Below are positions 45,618 through 54,325 of a stretch of 64,000 bases of DNA, piece by piece. Origin of the DNA: Bacteroidota bacterium (GTDB taxonomy: Bacteria; Bacteroidota; Bacteroidia; Bacteroidales; UBA10428); the NCBI GenBank assembly GCA_003252385.1, contig QKEH01000009.1, positions 16,916 through 80,915 on the forward strand. Direction: 5' to 3'. The notes below the pieces were generated by a model. It searched no databases and was not told the origin of the DNA. It saw nothing but the letters and a program-made list of their open reading frames with translations. Every line of letters begins with the position of its first letter. Position 1 is the first letter of the stretch. Both the position numbers and the translations under genes were made by a program.

Positions 45618-46562
45618 TCAAACCACCTCAGGTTTATATTCCATGGCACTACTAGCCGATGGCGTCCGGAACGTAACCTCCGCCTCAGAAACCAGCCCCT
45701 CCCCTGAAGCAGTATGCAATGGTGCTGGCATAAAGGGAAGGGTAAAATAGAATGCGGTTCCCTTGCGGGTGTTGGATTGGTACCACATTTTACCTCCCAT
45801 ATACTCCACCAATTGCTGTGAAATCGTTAAGCCCAACCCCATACCTTCATTAGAAGAACGGCCGGCTTCCTCCTTACCGAATGCAGCATATACCACATTC
45901 TCCCGCCCCTGCAGATCTCCGGCACCAGTGTCTTTGACAAAAAAGAGCATATTTGTACGTTCCAGGGTATAACCAAATACAATTTCTCCACTTGAGGTAT
46001 TCTGGGCTGCATTGAAGAGCAAATTAGAAATAACCTGCTGCATCCGATTACGATCGCCAAAAACAGTAAGTCCTCGCAGCTCAGGATCAACGGCAAGTCG
46101 TAAATCAACCGACTTGTCGTGAATATGTTGATGCAACGAAAAATACGAAAACACCTCGGTTAAAACTGAATACGGTTGTAATGGGCAGTTTTCAAACGAA
46201 ATATCACCTTCCTGAATAAACGCAGCTTCTACCAAATGATCAATTTTGGCCAGAAAACGATTACAGCTTTCCTGCAGATACCTGGTGTACACATCATTTT
46301 TAGAAGACTGCGTCTGATGTTTTTTTATCAATTCGGAAAACCCCATTATAGCATTTAAAGGGGTTCGTATTTCGTGGTACAAGTTTTTCAGGAAACCGGA
46401 TTTAACGCGTTCCATATAACCCTTGCTTTGAGCAAGTTCATTTTCCAATTCTAGTATCCGTTGTTGTAAAGCCGTTAAATTGCCCCTGGAGCTCCATGGC
46501 AACTTAATCTCTGAAAATGGCTTTTTAATCCACTGTTTACAGGCAATCCAGCTCATACTCAT
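45618..46562 (-). CDS. histidine kinase without a sensor domain
   Basis: 314 aa from the ATG at 46562, preceded by GAAAGG; a GTG at 46610 would add 16 residues. A short coiled coil (QQRILELENELAQSK) leads into HisKA with the phospho-His in NLYHEIRTPLNAIMGF, then HATPase_c with NLLFNAAQNT, DTGAGD and GMGLGLTISQQLVEYMGG. DTGAGD replaces the usual DTGIGI but keeps the Asp and Gly residues. No PAS, GAF or membrane segment, so its signal must come through a partner, most simply the TPR protein encoded just upstream. Confidence 0.85.
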   Translation of the reverse strand: MSMSWIACKQWIKKPFSEIKLPWSSRGNLTALQQRILELENELAQSKGYMERVKSGFLKNLYHEIRTPLNAIMGFSELIKKHQTQSSKNDVYTRYLQESCNRFLAKIDHLVEAAFIQEGDISFENCPLQPYSVLTEVFSYFSLHQHIHDKSVDLRLAVDPELRGLTVFGDRNRMQQVISNLLFNAAQNTSSGEIVFGYTLERTNMLFFVKDTGAGDLQGRENVVYAAFGKEEAGRSSNEGMGLGLTISQQLVEYMGGKMWYQSNTRKGTAFYFTLPFMPAPLHTASGEGLVSEAEVTFRTPSASSAMEYKPEVV

Positions 46563-46613
46563 CCTTTCATTCTTTATTTCCGGCAGAATGACATTCCCTG
46601 CCACCACCACTTG

Positions 46614-47375
46614 TTACTCTATTTTTCGAAGTATTCTTCTTGCATCGTCCGAGTAGTAGCCCTTGCGCTTTTCGATCTGTTCAAACGTCCGAAGAGCTTT
46701 GGATCGATCGGTTTTTAAATAGCATAAGCCCAGATACCATTCTGCCGATTCGACAAAGGCATTCGTTTGATCCTGAATGATCAGGGCAAACTGACCATTT
46801 GCCCGATCGAATTGTTCCAGTTCCATGTAGGATATTCCCTCGTATAACTTGATTCCCACACGAGTTGAATCTTTCTGAAACAATTCCTCAAAAATTGGAA
46901 TGGCATCAGCATATTGCCGGTTCTTATAAAGCTGCATGGCCGACTGCATTAATGCATCCAGCGGTTCACTGGCGGTGCGATAGGACATATTCATCTCTGC
47001 AGGGACATAAAAACGGGTATATATATCGGTACCCGAATGCCCTGGTGTTAACAAACGTATTCCACCATAGGCCACAATGGCAACGGAGGCGGCAATACCT
47101 GTAATTCGTATAATCAGTGAGCGTTTTAGTGCTTCCGACCGTTTTTTTCTTAGGGGGGCATACAGTTTGGCATATATAGCGTTTAACTGTTCCTCCAACA
47201 TCAATTCTCCGGTATCTGTCTTAAACAATTCAGCAATACGTTGCTGATGATGCAGTTCTTCCCGCAACGCCCTGTCGTATTGTAACCGTTCTATGAAGGC
47301 TTCCTTCTCGGTAGTACTCAGCCTATCGTCCAAATATTTGTCCACAAGTAGTGAGATGTTCACTTCAGTCTTCAT
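46614..47375 (-). CDS. anti-sigma-like TPR membrane protein
   Basis: 253 aa. Residues 1-50 resemble the N terminus of Bacteroidota anti-sigma factors (VDKYLDDRLSTTEKEAFIERL), without the zinc His/Cys motif. A membrane helix lies at about 88-108 (IIRITGIAASVAIVAYGGI). The C-terminal 150 residues are TPR-like (QLYKNRQYADAIPIFEELF, YEGISYMELEQFDRANGQF, WYLGLCYLKTDRSKALRTF). It could hold the sigma factor encoded at 50.8-51.4 kb at the membrane and sense periplasmic partners through the TPRs; that is inferred. 51 bp upstream of the sensorless kinase gene. Confidence 0.75.
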   Translation of the reverse strand: MKTEVNISLLVDKYLDDRLSTTEKEAFIERLQYDRALREELHHQQRIAELFKTDTGELMLEEQLNAIYAKLYAPLRKKRSEALKRSLIIRITGIAASVAIVAYGGIRLLTPGHSGTDIYTRFYVPAEMNMSYRTASEPLDALMQSAMQLYKNRQYADAIPIFEELFQKDSTRVGIKLYEGISYMELEQFDRANGQFALIIQDQTNAFVESAEWYLGLCYLKTDRSKALRTFEQIEKRKGYYSDDARRILRKIE

Positions 47376-47442
47376 TCCTTACTATTTAGTCATTCGATTT
47401 ATATTGTTGCATACACCCGATGGCGAGCCACGCAACAACATA

Positions 47443-47450
47443 CAAAATTA
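47443..47450 (-). promoter_or_regulatory. -7 element of the TPR/kinase operon
   Basis: TAATTTTG on the minus strand is a perfect TAnnTTTG, 67 bp before the start codon. Its upstream region falls within folded element copy 1, so that element could influence this promoter. Confidence 0.45.
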
Positions 47451-47539
47451 AAAAGAAAAGGAGCCAATAAATTCCAGAATTGGATATAGAGAAGTTTTGT
47501 GCCGTTAAACCATTTATTGGCCGGGAATCCTTTTCTTTT
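47451..47539. repeat. folded inverted-repeat element, copy 1
   Basis: Outer stem AAAAGAAAAGG (47451-47461) with CCTTTTCTTTT (47529-47539); middle stem GCCAATAAA (47463-47471) with TTTATTGGC (47513-47521). Inside are two hairpins: TCCA-N4-TGGA, and GTTT-N9-AAAC whose loop contains TGTGCCGT. Same architecture as copy 2, with the middle stem changed on both sides so that pairing is kept. Strand of action unknown. Confidence 0.7.
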
Positions 47540-47584
47540 ATAGCTGCAATTTTGTAGGTTTTTCACCCAATTTATATTTTAAAA

Positions 47585-47598
47585 TCACCTTCTGGTGA
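47585..47598. repeat. short perfect hairpin between the two folded elements
   Basis: TCACC-TTCT-GGTGA. The flanking minus-strand sequence (TTGAGAACAGG, then AGAATTTGG and ACGG) faintly resembles copy 2, so this may be a decayed third copy. Confidence 0.35.
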
Positions 47599-47666
47599 GT
47601 GTCAACCCGTATAAGTACCAAATTCTCCAGCGGGGACATCCACCTGTTCTCAATACTTTCAGAAAA

Positions 47667-47746
47667 AGAAAAGGAGGCAGAATAACACCCGGGCGGGTGG
47701 AAGGGTTGTGCCGTAATAACCCAAATTCTGCCTGTAGACCTTTTCT
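47667..47746. repeat. folded inverted-repeat element, copy 2
   Basis: Outer stem AGAAAAGG (47667-47674) with CCTTTTCT (47739-47746); middle stem GGCAGAAT (47676-47683) with ATTCTGCC (47725-47732). Hairpins CACCC-N4-GGGTG (47686-47699) and GGGTT-N10-AACCC (47703-47722) with GTGCCGT in the loop. It touches the stop codon of the minus-strand small peptide gene and on that strand ends in a pyrimidine-rich run, so it might also act as that gene's terminator. Confidence 0.7.
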
Positions 47747-47877
47747 CAATTCTTTAACAAACCATGGTCTAAAATTCCCACCCTGCCTCCTCCTATAACA
47801 CTTTTTAGCGTAGCCGGAGTGACTTTCTTACCTTCTTTACCTGTCTGAATTAGGGTACAAAGTTTTTGCTTTTTCAT
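47746..47877 (-). CDS. 43-residue Gly-Gly leader-type peptide (unannotated small gene)
   Basis: ATG at 47877 gives a 43-aa peptide: a basic start MKKQKLCTLIQTGKEGKK, a stretch VTPATLKSVIGGG, and a short tail RVGILDHGLLKN. The run of hydrophobic residues ending in Gly-Gly(-Gly) is what double-glycine leaders look like; in such peptides a C39-type transporter peptidase cuts after the GG. A promoter matching TTG-N21-TAAGTATG lies upstream, with a 28-nt leader. No transporter or modification enzyme is nearby, so maturation is unproven. Confidence 0.5.
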   Translation of the reverse strand: MKKQKLCTLIQTGKEGKKVTPATLKSVIGGGRVGILDHGLLKN

Positions 47878-47911
47878 GACGATGGTTATTTTTGTTATGT
47901 CTATAGTTCCC

Positions 47912-47943
47912 CATACTTAAAAAATGTCACCGCTTGATTCCAA
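47912..47943 (-). promoter_or_regulatory. promoter of the small Gly-Gly peptide gene
   Basis: On the minus strand TTG (47941-47943), 21-bp spacer, TAAGTATG (47912-47919), one mismatch to TAnnTTTG. It also lies about 90-115 bp upstream of the divergent CHAT gene. Confidence 0.45.
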
Positions 47944-48028
47944 CTTTTTTTGAAAAACAGGGTAAGCAGTATTCAATGCTCTAAATCATAAACATTCTAA
48001 CTGCTTTGACCACCTCCCCCATAGCTTC

Positions 48029-50842
48029 ATGAAACAACTGTTAATCCTGTTTTTTATCTGCTTAACGTTTCAACTTGCTTCCGGCGCGCCAAGCACCATA
48101 CAGGCCGATTCAATTAGTCAAATGCTTAAACGGGCTGAGATATCATTAGCTCAAGGCGATTACGAAAAAGCCGAAAAGTACACATCCCATTCCCATACCC
48201 TGCGTTTGCGAAACTACCCGCAATTTTCATCCGAAATGGTCTATAGTTACATAAATCTGGCTCGTATCAAACTTTATTTTTGGGATTATGATTCGTCGCT
48301 GTTCTATCTGCAAAAGGCCGATCAGGTGGCAAAAGGGCTTCCTTCCGATAACCCCGAAGTGGATGGGATGCTATTGTATCAATATGCGGTCTATTTTCGA
48401 AAGAAGGGCGACTTTGCCCGAGCCTCAGATTATCAACAACAGGCACACTTAATTTTTAACCGACACCCAGATATAAACTCAGATATTCTTCCAGAGATTT
48501 ACTCACAAATGGCCTATTGCGAGTACGCTTTAGGAAACATTAAGAAAGCCGAGTGGTATTACCAAAAATGCTACTCTTATAACCATAGAACTCAACGTAA
48601 AGACACGCTGACTTTTCTGAACTATTACCTGGGACTTGCCAATATTTATAGCTGGCAGGGGGACTATACCAAATGCATCACTGCCGAACAACAGGCCTTG
48701 GATTTGTTACTGGCCGATTCGGCAAATAACGCCTTCTACATTGGCCTGGTTAGAAATAACCTGGGCTGCGATTATACACAAATGGGCGATACCTTGCAGG
48801 CCTACCGCCAACTGCAATGGGCCCGACATTCCTTTAATTCACTAAGGGTTGAAGGATCGTACTATGGTATCTTACTTGAAAGTATTGCCGAATTGTATTG
48901 CCAAATGGGACGGTATCCACCTGCTCTGGAGTATATTGAAGCCGGTCTAAAGTGCTTAATGCCCAAAAATCCACCTGATCGAGGACAACTATTCCCGGAG
49001 GCTAATGCCTTTGTCGACCGAACAACAGCCCTGCAACTATTACGTACAAAAGCCAAAATACTAATACAGTATTACCAAAAAGACCAAAACACCTCCACAC
49101 TCGATCAGGCCATAGAGGTCAATCTGCTCTATATCCGCATACTTGAAGCTATGAAACAGGATTTCCAGAGTGTTGAAACGAAATTGGCAACCACCATGTA
49201 CGAGGCAAACATTTACCCTGCCACCTTGCAGCTTATTTGGCAGGCCTACCAGAATAACCCCCGCCCCGAGCTGGTGGAAAAAGCCTTTTGGGTTTCGGAC
49301 AAATCGAAGGCTTCCGTTTTGCTAGGGGCACTTACCGAGCTGGATGCCAAAACGTACTGCCACATTCCGGATACGTTGCTGGAGCGTGAAAGGGAACTCA
49401 AACGAAAGATTGCAGTTTACAAACTGGCTTTTAACAGGCCCAGAAAGGAATGTACTCAGGATCGAGCCCGGGCAGAAGAAATAAACACCGGGCTCTTTAA
49501 ACTCCAGGTTGAATTGGACGGGTTGATCGCCGGGCTGGAAAAACAATACCCGGAATATTACCGGTTGAAATACGATGTTCGGACTGTAACTCCGGAAACA
49601 ATTCAAAGCACCCTCGACCCACAAACAGCGCTTATCCAATACAGTATCAGCGACTCTGCCTTGTACACCTTTTGCATCACACGTCAATCGATCCGTTTGC
49701 TGCACCAATCCATTGATTCTACCCTGCACCGGCAGATCATCCAATATTGCCAACTCTTTCGTCATTTCGACTACAGCCGCCAAAACCGCGAAAGCTTCAC
49801 GGAATTCTGTACTTTAAGTTCCAGCCTGTATAAGGTACTTATTGAACCGGTGCTTACTTCGATACCAGGTTATCATCTGATCGTTATCCCGGAAGGCAGC
49901 CTGGCTTATGTTCCTTTCGAAACCTTAATTTCCAGTGCCCCGGAATCGATGGTGAACTACTCCGAGCTGGATTACCTGATCAAGCAGCACCCGGTGAGTT
50001 ATGCCTACTCATCAAGCACTTTATTTCAATCCGCAAAGCAGTCATGCAGGGCGGAACGTAGGCGGATTCTGGCCTTTGCACCGGGCTATGCATCGCCCAT
50101 ACCGATACCTGTCACCCAGGCAAATGCCGGAAATAGTCTCGAACCGATTCCGGGAACCACCCGTGAGATTGAAGGTATCAGCCAGCTGATGGCCACCGAT
50201 GCCTGTTTCAATGAGACAGCCACCAAAAAGCGTTTTATGGCCAATGCCGGCAAGTATAGCATATTGCATCTGGCCATGCATACCCTGATTGACAATACCC
50301 ACCCTTTGTACTCAAAACTAGTTTTTGAAACCGACTCCAGCGACCAGTATCACCAATGCATGCTTACCACCCAGGAAATTTTTGGAATGGATCTGCATGC
50401 CCAAATGGTAGTACTTAGCGCTTGTAGCAGCGGCGATGGGCCGATCGATAAGGGAGAAGGCATTATCAGTTTGGCAAGAGGTTTTGCCTTTGCCGGAGTA
50501 CCCAGTCTTATTGTATCCATGTGGAAACTGGAAGACCGCACGGGAACCAACCTCATGCTTGATTTCTACCAGGAAATTAAAAAAGGCCGAAACAAGGCCG
50601 ATGCCTTACGGTTAGCCAAACTCAACTACCTGAAACATGCAAAACCCGAGTATGCACACCCTTTTTTCTGGTCCTCAGTGCTGCTGATCGGTCAGGATAC
50701 GGCCATTTCGACGAACTACACTCCTATGGTTCTGATCGTGAGTATCCTGGCTGTATTGGCACTGCTCATCCTATGGCGTTTTGGAAGAAGGAAATGGTTC
50801 AGATTTGTTCGGTTAAAGCGGGATAATGTGGATCGGTTTTGA
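48029..50842 (+). CDS. secreted TPR-CHAT (caspase-like) protein
   Basis: 937 aa. Signal peptide at residues 1-19 (LLILFFICLTFQLASG). Residues 30-420 hold TPR-like helices (MLKRAEISLAQGDYEKAEKY, YCEYALGNIKKAEWYYQKCY). The CHAT domain spans about 600-890 with the catalytic His in ILHLAMHTLIDN (about 746) and the catalytic Cys in VVLSACSSGDG (about 795), both present. A C-terminal membrane helix (about 897-920, MVLIVSILAVLALLILW) is followed by a basic tail. CHAT proteins are clan CD cysteine proteases; this one should act on the periplasmic side, anchored at its C terminus. Substrate unknown. Its 3' end overlaps the convergent sigma factor gene by 44 bp. Confidence 0.88.
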   Translation: MKQLLILFFICLTFQLASGAPSTIQADSISQMLKRAEISLAQGDYEKAEKYTSHSHTLRLRNYPQFSSEMVYSYINLARIKLYFWDYDSSLFYLQKADQVAKGLPSDNPEVDGMLLYQYAVYFRKKGDFARASDYQQQAHLIFNRHPDINSDILPEIYSQMAYCEYALGNIKKAEWYYQKCYSYNHRTQRKDTLTFLNYYLGLANIYSWQGDYTKCITAEQQALDLLLADSANNAFYIGLVRNNLGCDYTQMGDTLQAYRQLQWARHSFNSLRVEGSYYGILLESIAELYCQMGRYPPALEYIEAGLKCLMPKNPPDRGQLFPEANAFVDRTTALQLLRTKAKILIQYYQKDQNTSTLDQAIEVNLLYIRILEAMKQDFQSVETKLATTMYEANIYPATLQLIWQAYQNNPRPELVEKAFWVSDKSKASVLLGALTELDAKTYCHIPDTLLERERELKRKIAVYKLAFNRPRKECTQDRARAEEINTGLFKLQVELDGLIAGLEKQYPEYYRLKYDVRTVTPETIQSTLDPQTALIQYSISDSALYTFCITRQSIRLLHQSIDSTLHRQIIQYCQLFRHFDYSRQNRESFTEFCTLSSSLYKVLIEPVLTSIPGYHLIVIPEGSLAYVPFETLISSAPESMVNYSELDYLIKQHPVSYAYSSSTLFQSAKQSCRAERRRILAFAPGYASPIPIPVTQANAGNSLEPIPGTTREIEGISQLMATDACFNETATKKRFMANAGKYSILHLAMHTLIDNTHPLYSKLVFETDSSDQYHQCMLTTQEIFGMDLHAQMVVLSACSSGDGPIDKGEGIISLARGFAFAGVPSLIVSMWKLEDRTGTNLMLDFYQEIKKGRNKADALRLAKLNYLKHAKPEYAHPFFWSSVLLIGQDTAISTNYTPMVLIVSILAVLALLILWRFGRRKWFRFVRLKRDNVDRF

Positions 50843-51395
50843 GCGACCGGGTTAGCGTTTCCTTGCATTTGTACTTTTTGTTCCGTACAATTTTTTCGCT
50901 TTTGTAGCCCATCTCAAGGGCAATATCCTCGTAGGGGATATTGGAAAACAGCATGCGCAACATGCGCTGGCATTCCTTCGGCAAAAGCAGAAAATACTTA
51001 CGATAGAGCCGCATGCGCAATTCGTTATCGATCTTTTCATCATCCATGCGAACACAACTTTCAAAAGGCTCAACCTGACGAATGGAACGCTCGTGTATGG
51101 AACGGCTTCGTTGCATTTTTAGCCATATTTTATTACAAATACCATAGAGATACCCCTCAAATGCCTGTTCGATGGTAAAATTCTTCCTGGCAGCTACCTG
51201 AAAAACAATGATTATAGCCTCCTGAAAAATATCCTTGGCATCTTCTTCCGATCCTCCCTTTTGCAGGATTACCTTACGAACGGGGGGAAACACCTTCTCG
51301 TAAAGGTAGGTAAGAATGTGATTTTCACGATTCCGCACCCCTTCAAGTATTTGTTCTGGCTCCAAAATAGTCACTTCTGAGATAAAAGATTTCAC
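50799..51395 (-). CDS. ECF-type sigma-70 family factor
   Basis: 198 aa. Region 2 (YLYEKVFPPVRKVILQKGGSEEDAKDIFQEAIIIVF-like segment, with the DIFQEA core) and region 4 (LLLPKECQRMLRMLFSNIPYEDIALEMGYKSEKIVRNKKYKCK-like segment, a helix-turn-helix) are both recognisable, with no regions 1 or 3. It should direct polymerase to a small regulon, plausibly under control of the anti-sigma-like TPR protein. Sequence upstream of the CHAT and TPR genes has standard TAnnTTTG-like elements, so autoregulation is not evident. Confidence 0.9.
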   Translation of the reverse strand: MKSFISEVTILEPEQILEGVRNRENHILTYLYEKVFPPVRKVILQKGGSEEDAKDIFQEAIIIVFQVAARKNFTIEQAFEGYLYGICNKIWLKMQRSRSIHERSIRQVEPFESCVRMDDEKIDNELRMRLYRKYFLLLPKECQRMLRMLFSNIPYEDIALEMGYKSEKIVRNKKYKCKETLTRSLKTDPHYPALTEQI

Positions 51396-51505
51396 ATTTT
51401 AGGATTGCCTAAGCCGGTTTAGCGAAATTTAATTTTAATATTTCAGAAAACAAAAAAAAGTAACCTTAAACACTTTTCCAGAACGCAGCCTTTGCGTATA
51501 TTCAG

Positions 51506-51670
51506 TTATTGGCTGTAGCGATTTTCTAAGGTTTTCGTCGAAACACAAGTCGCACAACCACTACAAACAGTTACTTTTTTAGATGCCGGTTTTAAAAAAC
51601 GAAATACACCGTAAACCATTCGTACCAAGGCTGCTGAAATAATGATATAGACAATCCAATCCTGAACCAT
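51506..51670 (-). CDS. FeoB-associated Cys-rich membrane protein
   Basis: 54 aa, starting at the ATG at 51670, only 10 bp after the feoAB stop codon. One membrane helix (WIVYIIISAALVRMVYGVF) is followed by a Cys cluster VCSGCATC (CxxCxxC). This is the FeoB-associated family found next to Bacteroidota and Firmicutes FeoB; it probably works with ferrous iron uptake, though its action is unknown. Confidence 0.88.
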   Translation of the reverse strand: MVQDWIVYIIISAALVRMVYGVFRFLKPASKKVTVCSGCATCVSTKTLENRYSQ

Positions 51671-51680
51671 ACAACTTTTT

Positions 51681-54143
51681 TTAATTCATGAACAAACTAC
51701 CCAGTTGAAATACCCCCATGGAAACCAAATAAGCCAAGGCTGTGGTATAAAAAATCATAAATACCGCCCACCACACGCTTCCCGATTCTTTTTTCACCGC
51801 AGCAAACACTGCAATACACGGAAAATAAATCAACACAAAAAGTAAAAACGAAAGAGTTGATAGAGGATTAAACACCCGGCTTCCTTCTAAGGTGCCGGAA
51901 GTATACGTATCCTCCTGTATTTTAACTGCCAGATGGTTATCCTGTTCCGTTTCTTCATCATCAATCTGATAGAGAACAGCAAGAGTGCTCACCACTATTT
52001 CCTTGGCAGCAATCCCGCTAATGAGACTTACTCCCATTTTCCAATCGAAGCCTAAAGGAGACAAGGCCGGTTGAATAAACTTACCCAGTCGGCCTAAGTA
52101 GGAATCATTCAGATGTGTACCAGGTTGCACTTTGGAACTTGTACTGAGCGGTACCGGCTTGCTGAGCAAAGCTGCCGCCTCTCTGCCTGAACCTTGCGTT
52201 GGCGAGGTTACGGTTCGTGGAAAATAGCCTAATGCCCACAGTAATACCGAGGCGATAAGTATAACTCCTCCCATCTTTTTAAGATACTGCGACCCTTTGT
52301 GCCACATATGGCGCACTACCGAACGCATGGTAGGCATCCTGTACGGAGGTAATTCCATAACAAAAGGAACACTTTCAGCCTTAAAAATGATTTTTTTAAA
52401 CAGTAAAGCCACCCCAATAGCAATCAGAATACCAATAAAATACAGTACAAACAGCAAGGTTCCCTGATAACTGGGGAAGATGGCCCCAATCAGCAGCAGG
52501 TAAACGGGCAATCGTGCCGAACAGGACATGAATGGGTTAATTAACATGGTTAGCAACCGGTTGTTTCGGTCTTCGATGGTTCGGGTAGCCATAATGGCCG
52601 GCACGTTGCAACCAAATCCCATAATGAGCGGGATAAACGATTTACCGTGTAGCCCAATTTTATGCATCAGCTTATCCATAATAAAAACGGCTCGAGCCAT
52701 GTACCCCGAATCTTCCATGAACGAAATAAACAAAAACAGGATCAGTATATTGGGCAGAAAAACAATAACGCCACCAACGCCACCAACGACCCCGTCGATA
52801 AGCAGATCTTTCAGGGAACCAGGCTGCATATAGGTAGTCAGCAGGTTCCCAATCCAGGTTACCCCGTTCTCCAACCAGGCCTGAGGATAGGCTCCCAGCT
52901 TAAAGGTGGCAGCAAACATGCACCACATAAAAAAAATAAAAATCGGAAACCCAAAGAGCCGATGGGTGATAAATCCGTCGATAATGTCGGTGGTTTTACG
53001 CTCTTCCTGCTGATTTCGGGTAAAGGTCTCGTGCAAGGCTCCACTGACAAACCCATAACGTTTTCCGGTAACCAGCGATACAATATCATCACCCGCCAAA
53101 TCTTCAATACGTTTTTTCTCCTTCTCGGCAGTTTCAACCATTTCGTGGTAATTGGATGCCGTTTTAATGTAATGATCGACGTGGCTGTCTTTCTCCAACA
53201 ATTTTATGGCAATAAAACGCGACGACACCCTGTCGGTAATAACATAATTCTCGGGTTGTTTCAGATGCTTCTGAATTCGTTCTATGGAGGTCTCTATTTC
53301 CGGCCCGTAATTAATATGAAGGTGTCGACTGGCAGTTTCATCATCGTTGAATACCTGTTTCACCTTTTCCATCAGGGGGCGAACGCCGGTACCTTTCGAG
53401 CCTACAGTGGGCACAATAGGCATCCCGAACAATTTTGCCAGAAGGGAATAGTCCAGCTGGTCCTGCCGCTTTTCCAATTCATCGTACATATTAAGGGCCA
53501 GAACCACTTTTACGTCCAAATCAATAAGCTGAGTGGTCAGGTAGAGGTTCCGCTCCAAATTGGAAGCATCAATCACATTCACCACCACATCGGGCATTTG
53601 ATCGGTAATAAACTCGCGCACATAGCGTTCCTCCGGCGAATAAGCCGAAAGAGAATAGGTTCCGGGCAGATCGGTAAGCAGAAATTCCGTATCCCCCAAG
53701 CGGTAGCTGGCCGTTTTGGAATCAACAGTTACTCCGGAATAGTTACCGGTATGCTCGTTGGAGCGCGAAATAAAATTAAACAGACTGGTTTTTCCGGCAT
53801 TTGGGTTCCCTACAAAAGCAACACTGATAGCGGTACGGGTTGAAGGGAGTATTTTTCTGTCGTATTCCAAGTGAAGGCTTTTAGTTCTCTCAGCATGCCC
53901 CGTTTGCAACGGCGGGGTAGCTTCGTGGCTTACCTCGATATGGCTGGCTTCGCTTCTTCGCAAAGATATCCGGTAACCCAGCACAGAATACTCAATAGGA
54001 TCCTTTAAAGGTGCATTTTTGATCACGGTAACCGTTTTACCGGCAATAAAACCCATCTCCAACATCCGGCGCCGAAATGCACCTCGCCCACGTATCTTCT
54101 GTATTACAACTTTCTCTCCGGTCTTCGCCTGTGACAACTGCAT
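51681..54143 (-). CDS. feoB: ferrous iron transporter, FeoA-FeoB fusion
   Basis: 820 aa from the ATG at 54143 (a TTG 21 bp upstream is less likely). Residues 1-75 are a FeoA (SH3-like) domain: MQLSQAKTGEKVVIQKI, MLEMGFIAGKTVTVI. The FeoB G domain starts near 105 with G1 GNPNAGKTSLFN, G3 DLPGTYSLSAYS and G4 NMYD. The membrane part has the Gate motifs (FIPLIMGFGCNVPAIMATR, SCSARLPVYLLL). GTP-dependent Fe(II) import at the inner membrane. Operon with the Cys-rich protein downstream. FeoA-FeoB fusion is common in Bacteroidota. Confidence 0.96.
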   Translation of the reverse strand: MQLSQAKTGEKVVIQKIRGRGAFRRRMLEMGFIAGKTVTVIKNAPLKDPIEYSVLGYRISLRRSEASHIEVSHEATPPLQTGHAERTKSLHLEYDRKILPSTRTAISVAFVGNPNAGKTSLFNFISRSNEHTGNYSGVTVDSKTASYRLGDTEFLLTDLPGTYSLSAYSPEERYVREFITDQMPDVVVNVIDASNLERNLYLTTQLIDLDVKVVLALNMYDELEKRQDQLDYSLLAKLFGMPIVPTVGSKGTGVRPLMEKVKQVFNDDETASRHLHINYGPEIETSIERIQKHLKQPENYVITDRVSSRFIAIKLLEKDSHVDHYIKTASNYHEMVETAEKEKKRIEDLAGDDIVSLVTGKRYGFVSGALHETFTRNQQEERKTTDIIDGFITHRLFGFPIFIFFMWCMFAATFKLGAYPQAWLENGVTWIGNLLTTYMQPGSLKDLLIDGVVGGVGGVIVFLPNILILFLFISFMEDSGYMARAVFIMDKLMHKIGLHGKSFIPLIMGFGCNVPAIMATRTIEDRNNRLLTMLINPFMSCSARLPVYLLLIGAIFPSYQGTLLFVLYFIGILIAIGVALLFKKIIFKAESVPFVMELPPYRMPTMRSVVRHMWHKGSQYLKKMGGVILIASVLLWALGYFPRTVTSPTQGSGREAAALLSKPVPLSTSSKVQPGTHLNDSYLGRLGKFIQPALSPLGFDWKMGVSLISGIAAKEIVVSTLAVLYQIDDEETEQDNHLAVKIQEDTYTSGTLEGSRVFNPLSTLSFLLFVLIYFPCIAVFAAVKKESGSVWWAVFMIFYTTALAYLVSMGVFQLGSLFMN

Positions 54144-54325
54144 AATATCCAAAATAAAGTGCAATTATAGCGTTCCGGCAGTTAGCTAACAATCCCTATA
54201 AATGGGGATTCGATCCTGTAAATACCGAACGCTGAAGCAATAAAAGTCACTGTAAAAAAAAACATATATTATCGGCAAATAATTGGGTTAAGAGAATGTT
54301 TTTTATATATTAGTTAATACGACAA

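Noticed and set aside
47595-47798. 67-codon plus-strand frame from a GTG with KRKGG in it
   Set aside because: It runs through folded element copy 2; the two element copies conserve pairing and not this reading frame (copy 1 has stops in the equivalent frame).
52662-53843. 393-codon plus-strand frame antisense to feoB
   Set aside because: It mirrors the reading frame of a well-conserved FeoB gene and its translation has no family resemblance; long antisense frames are common opposite such genes.
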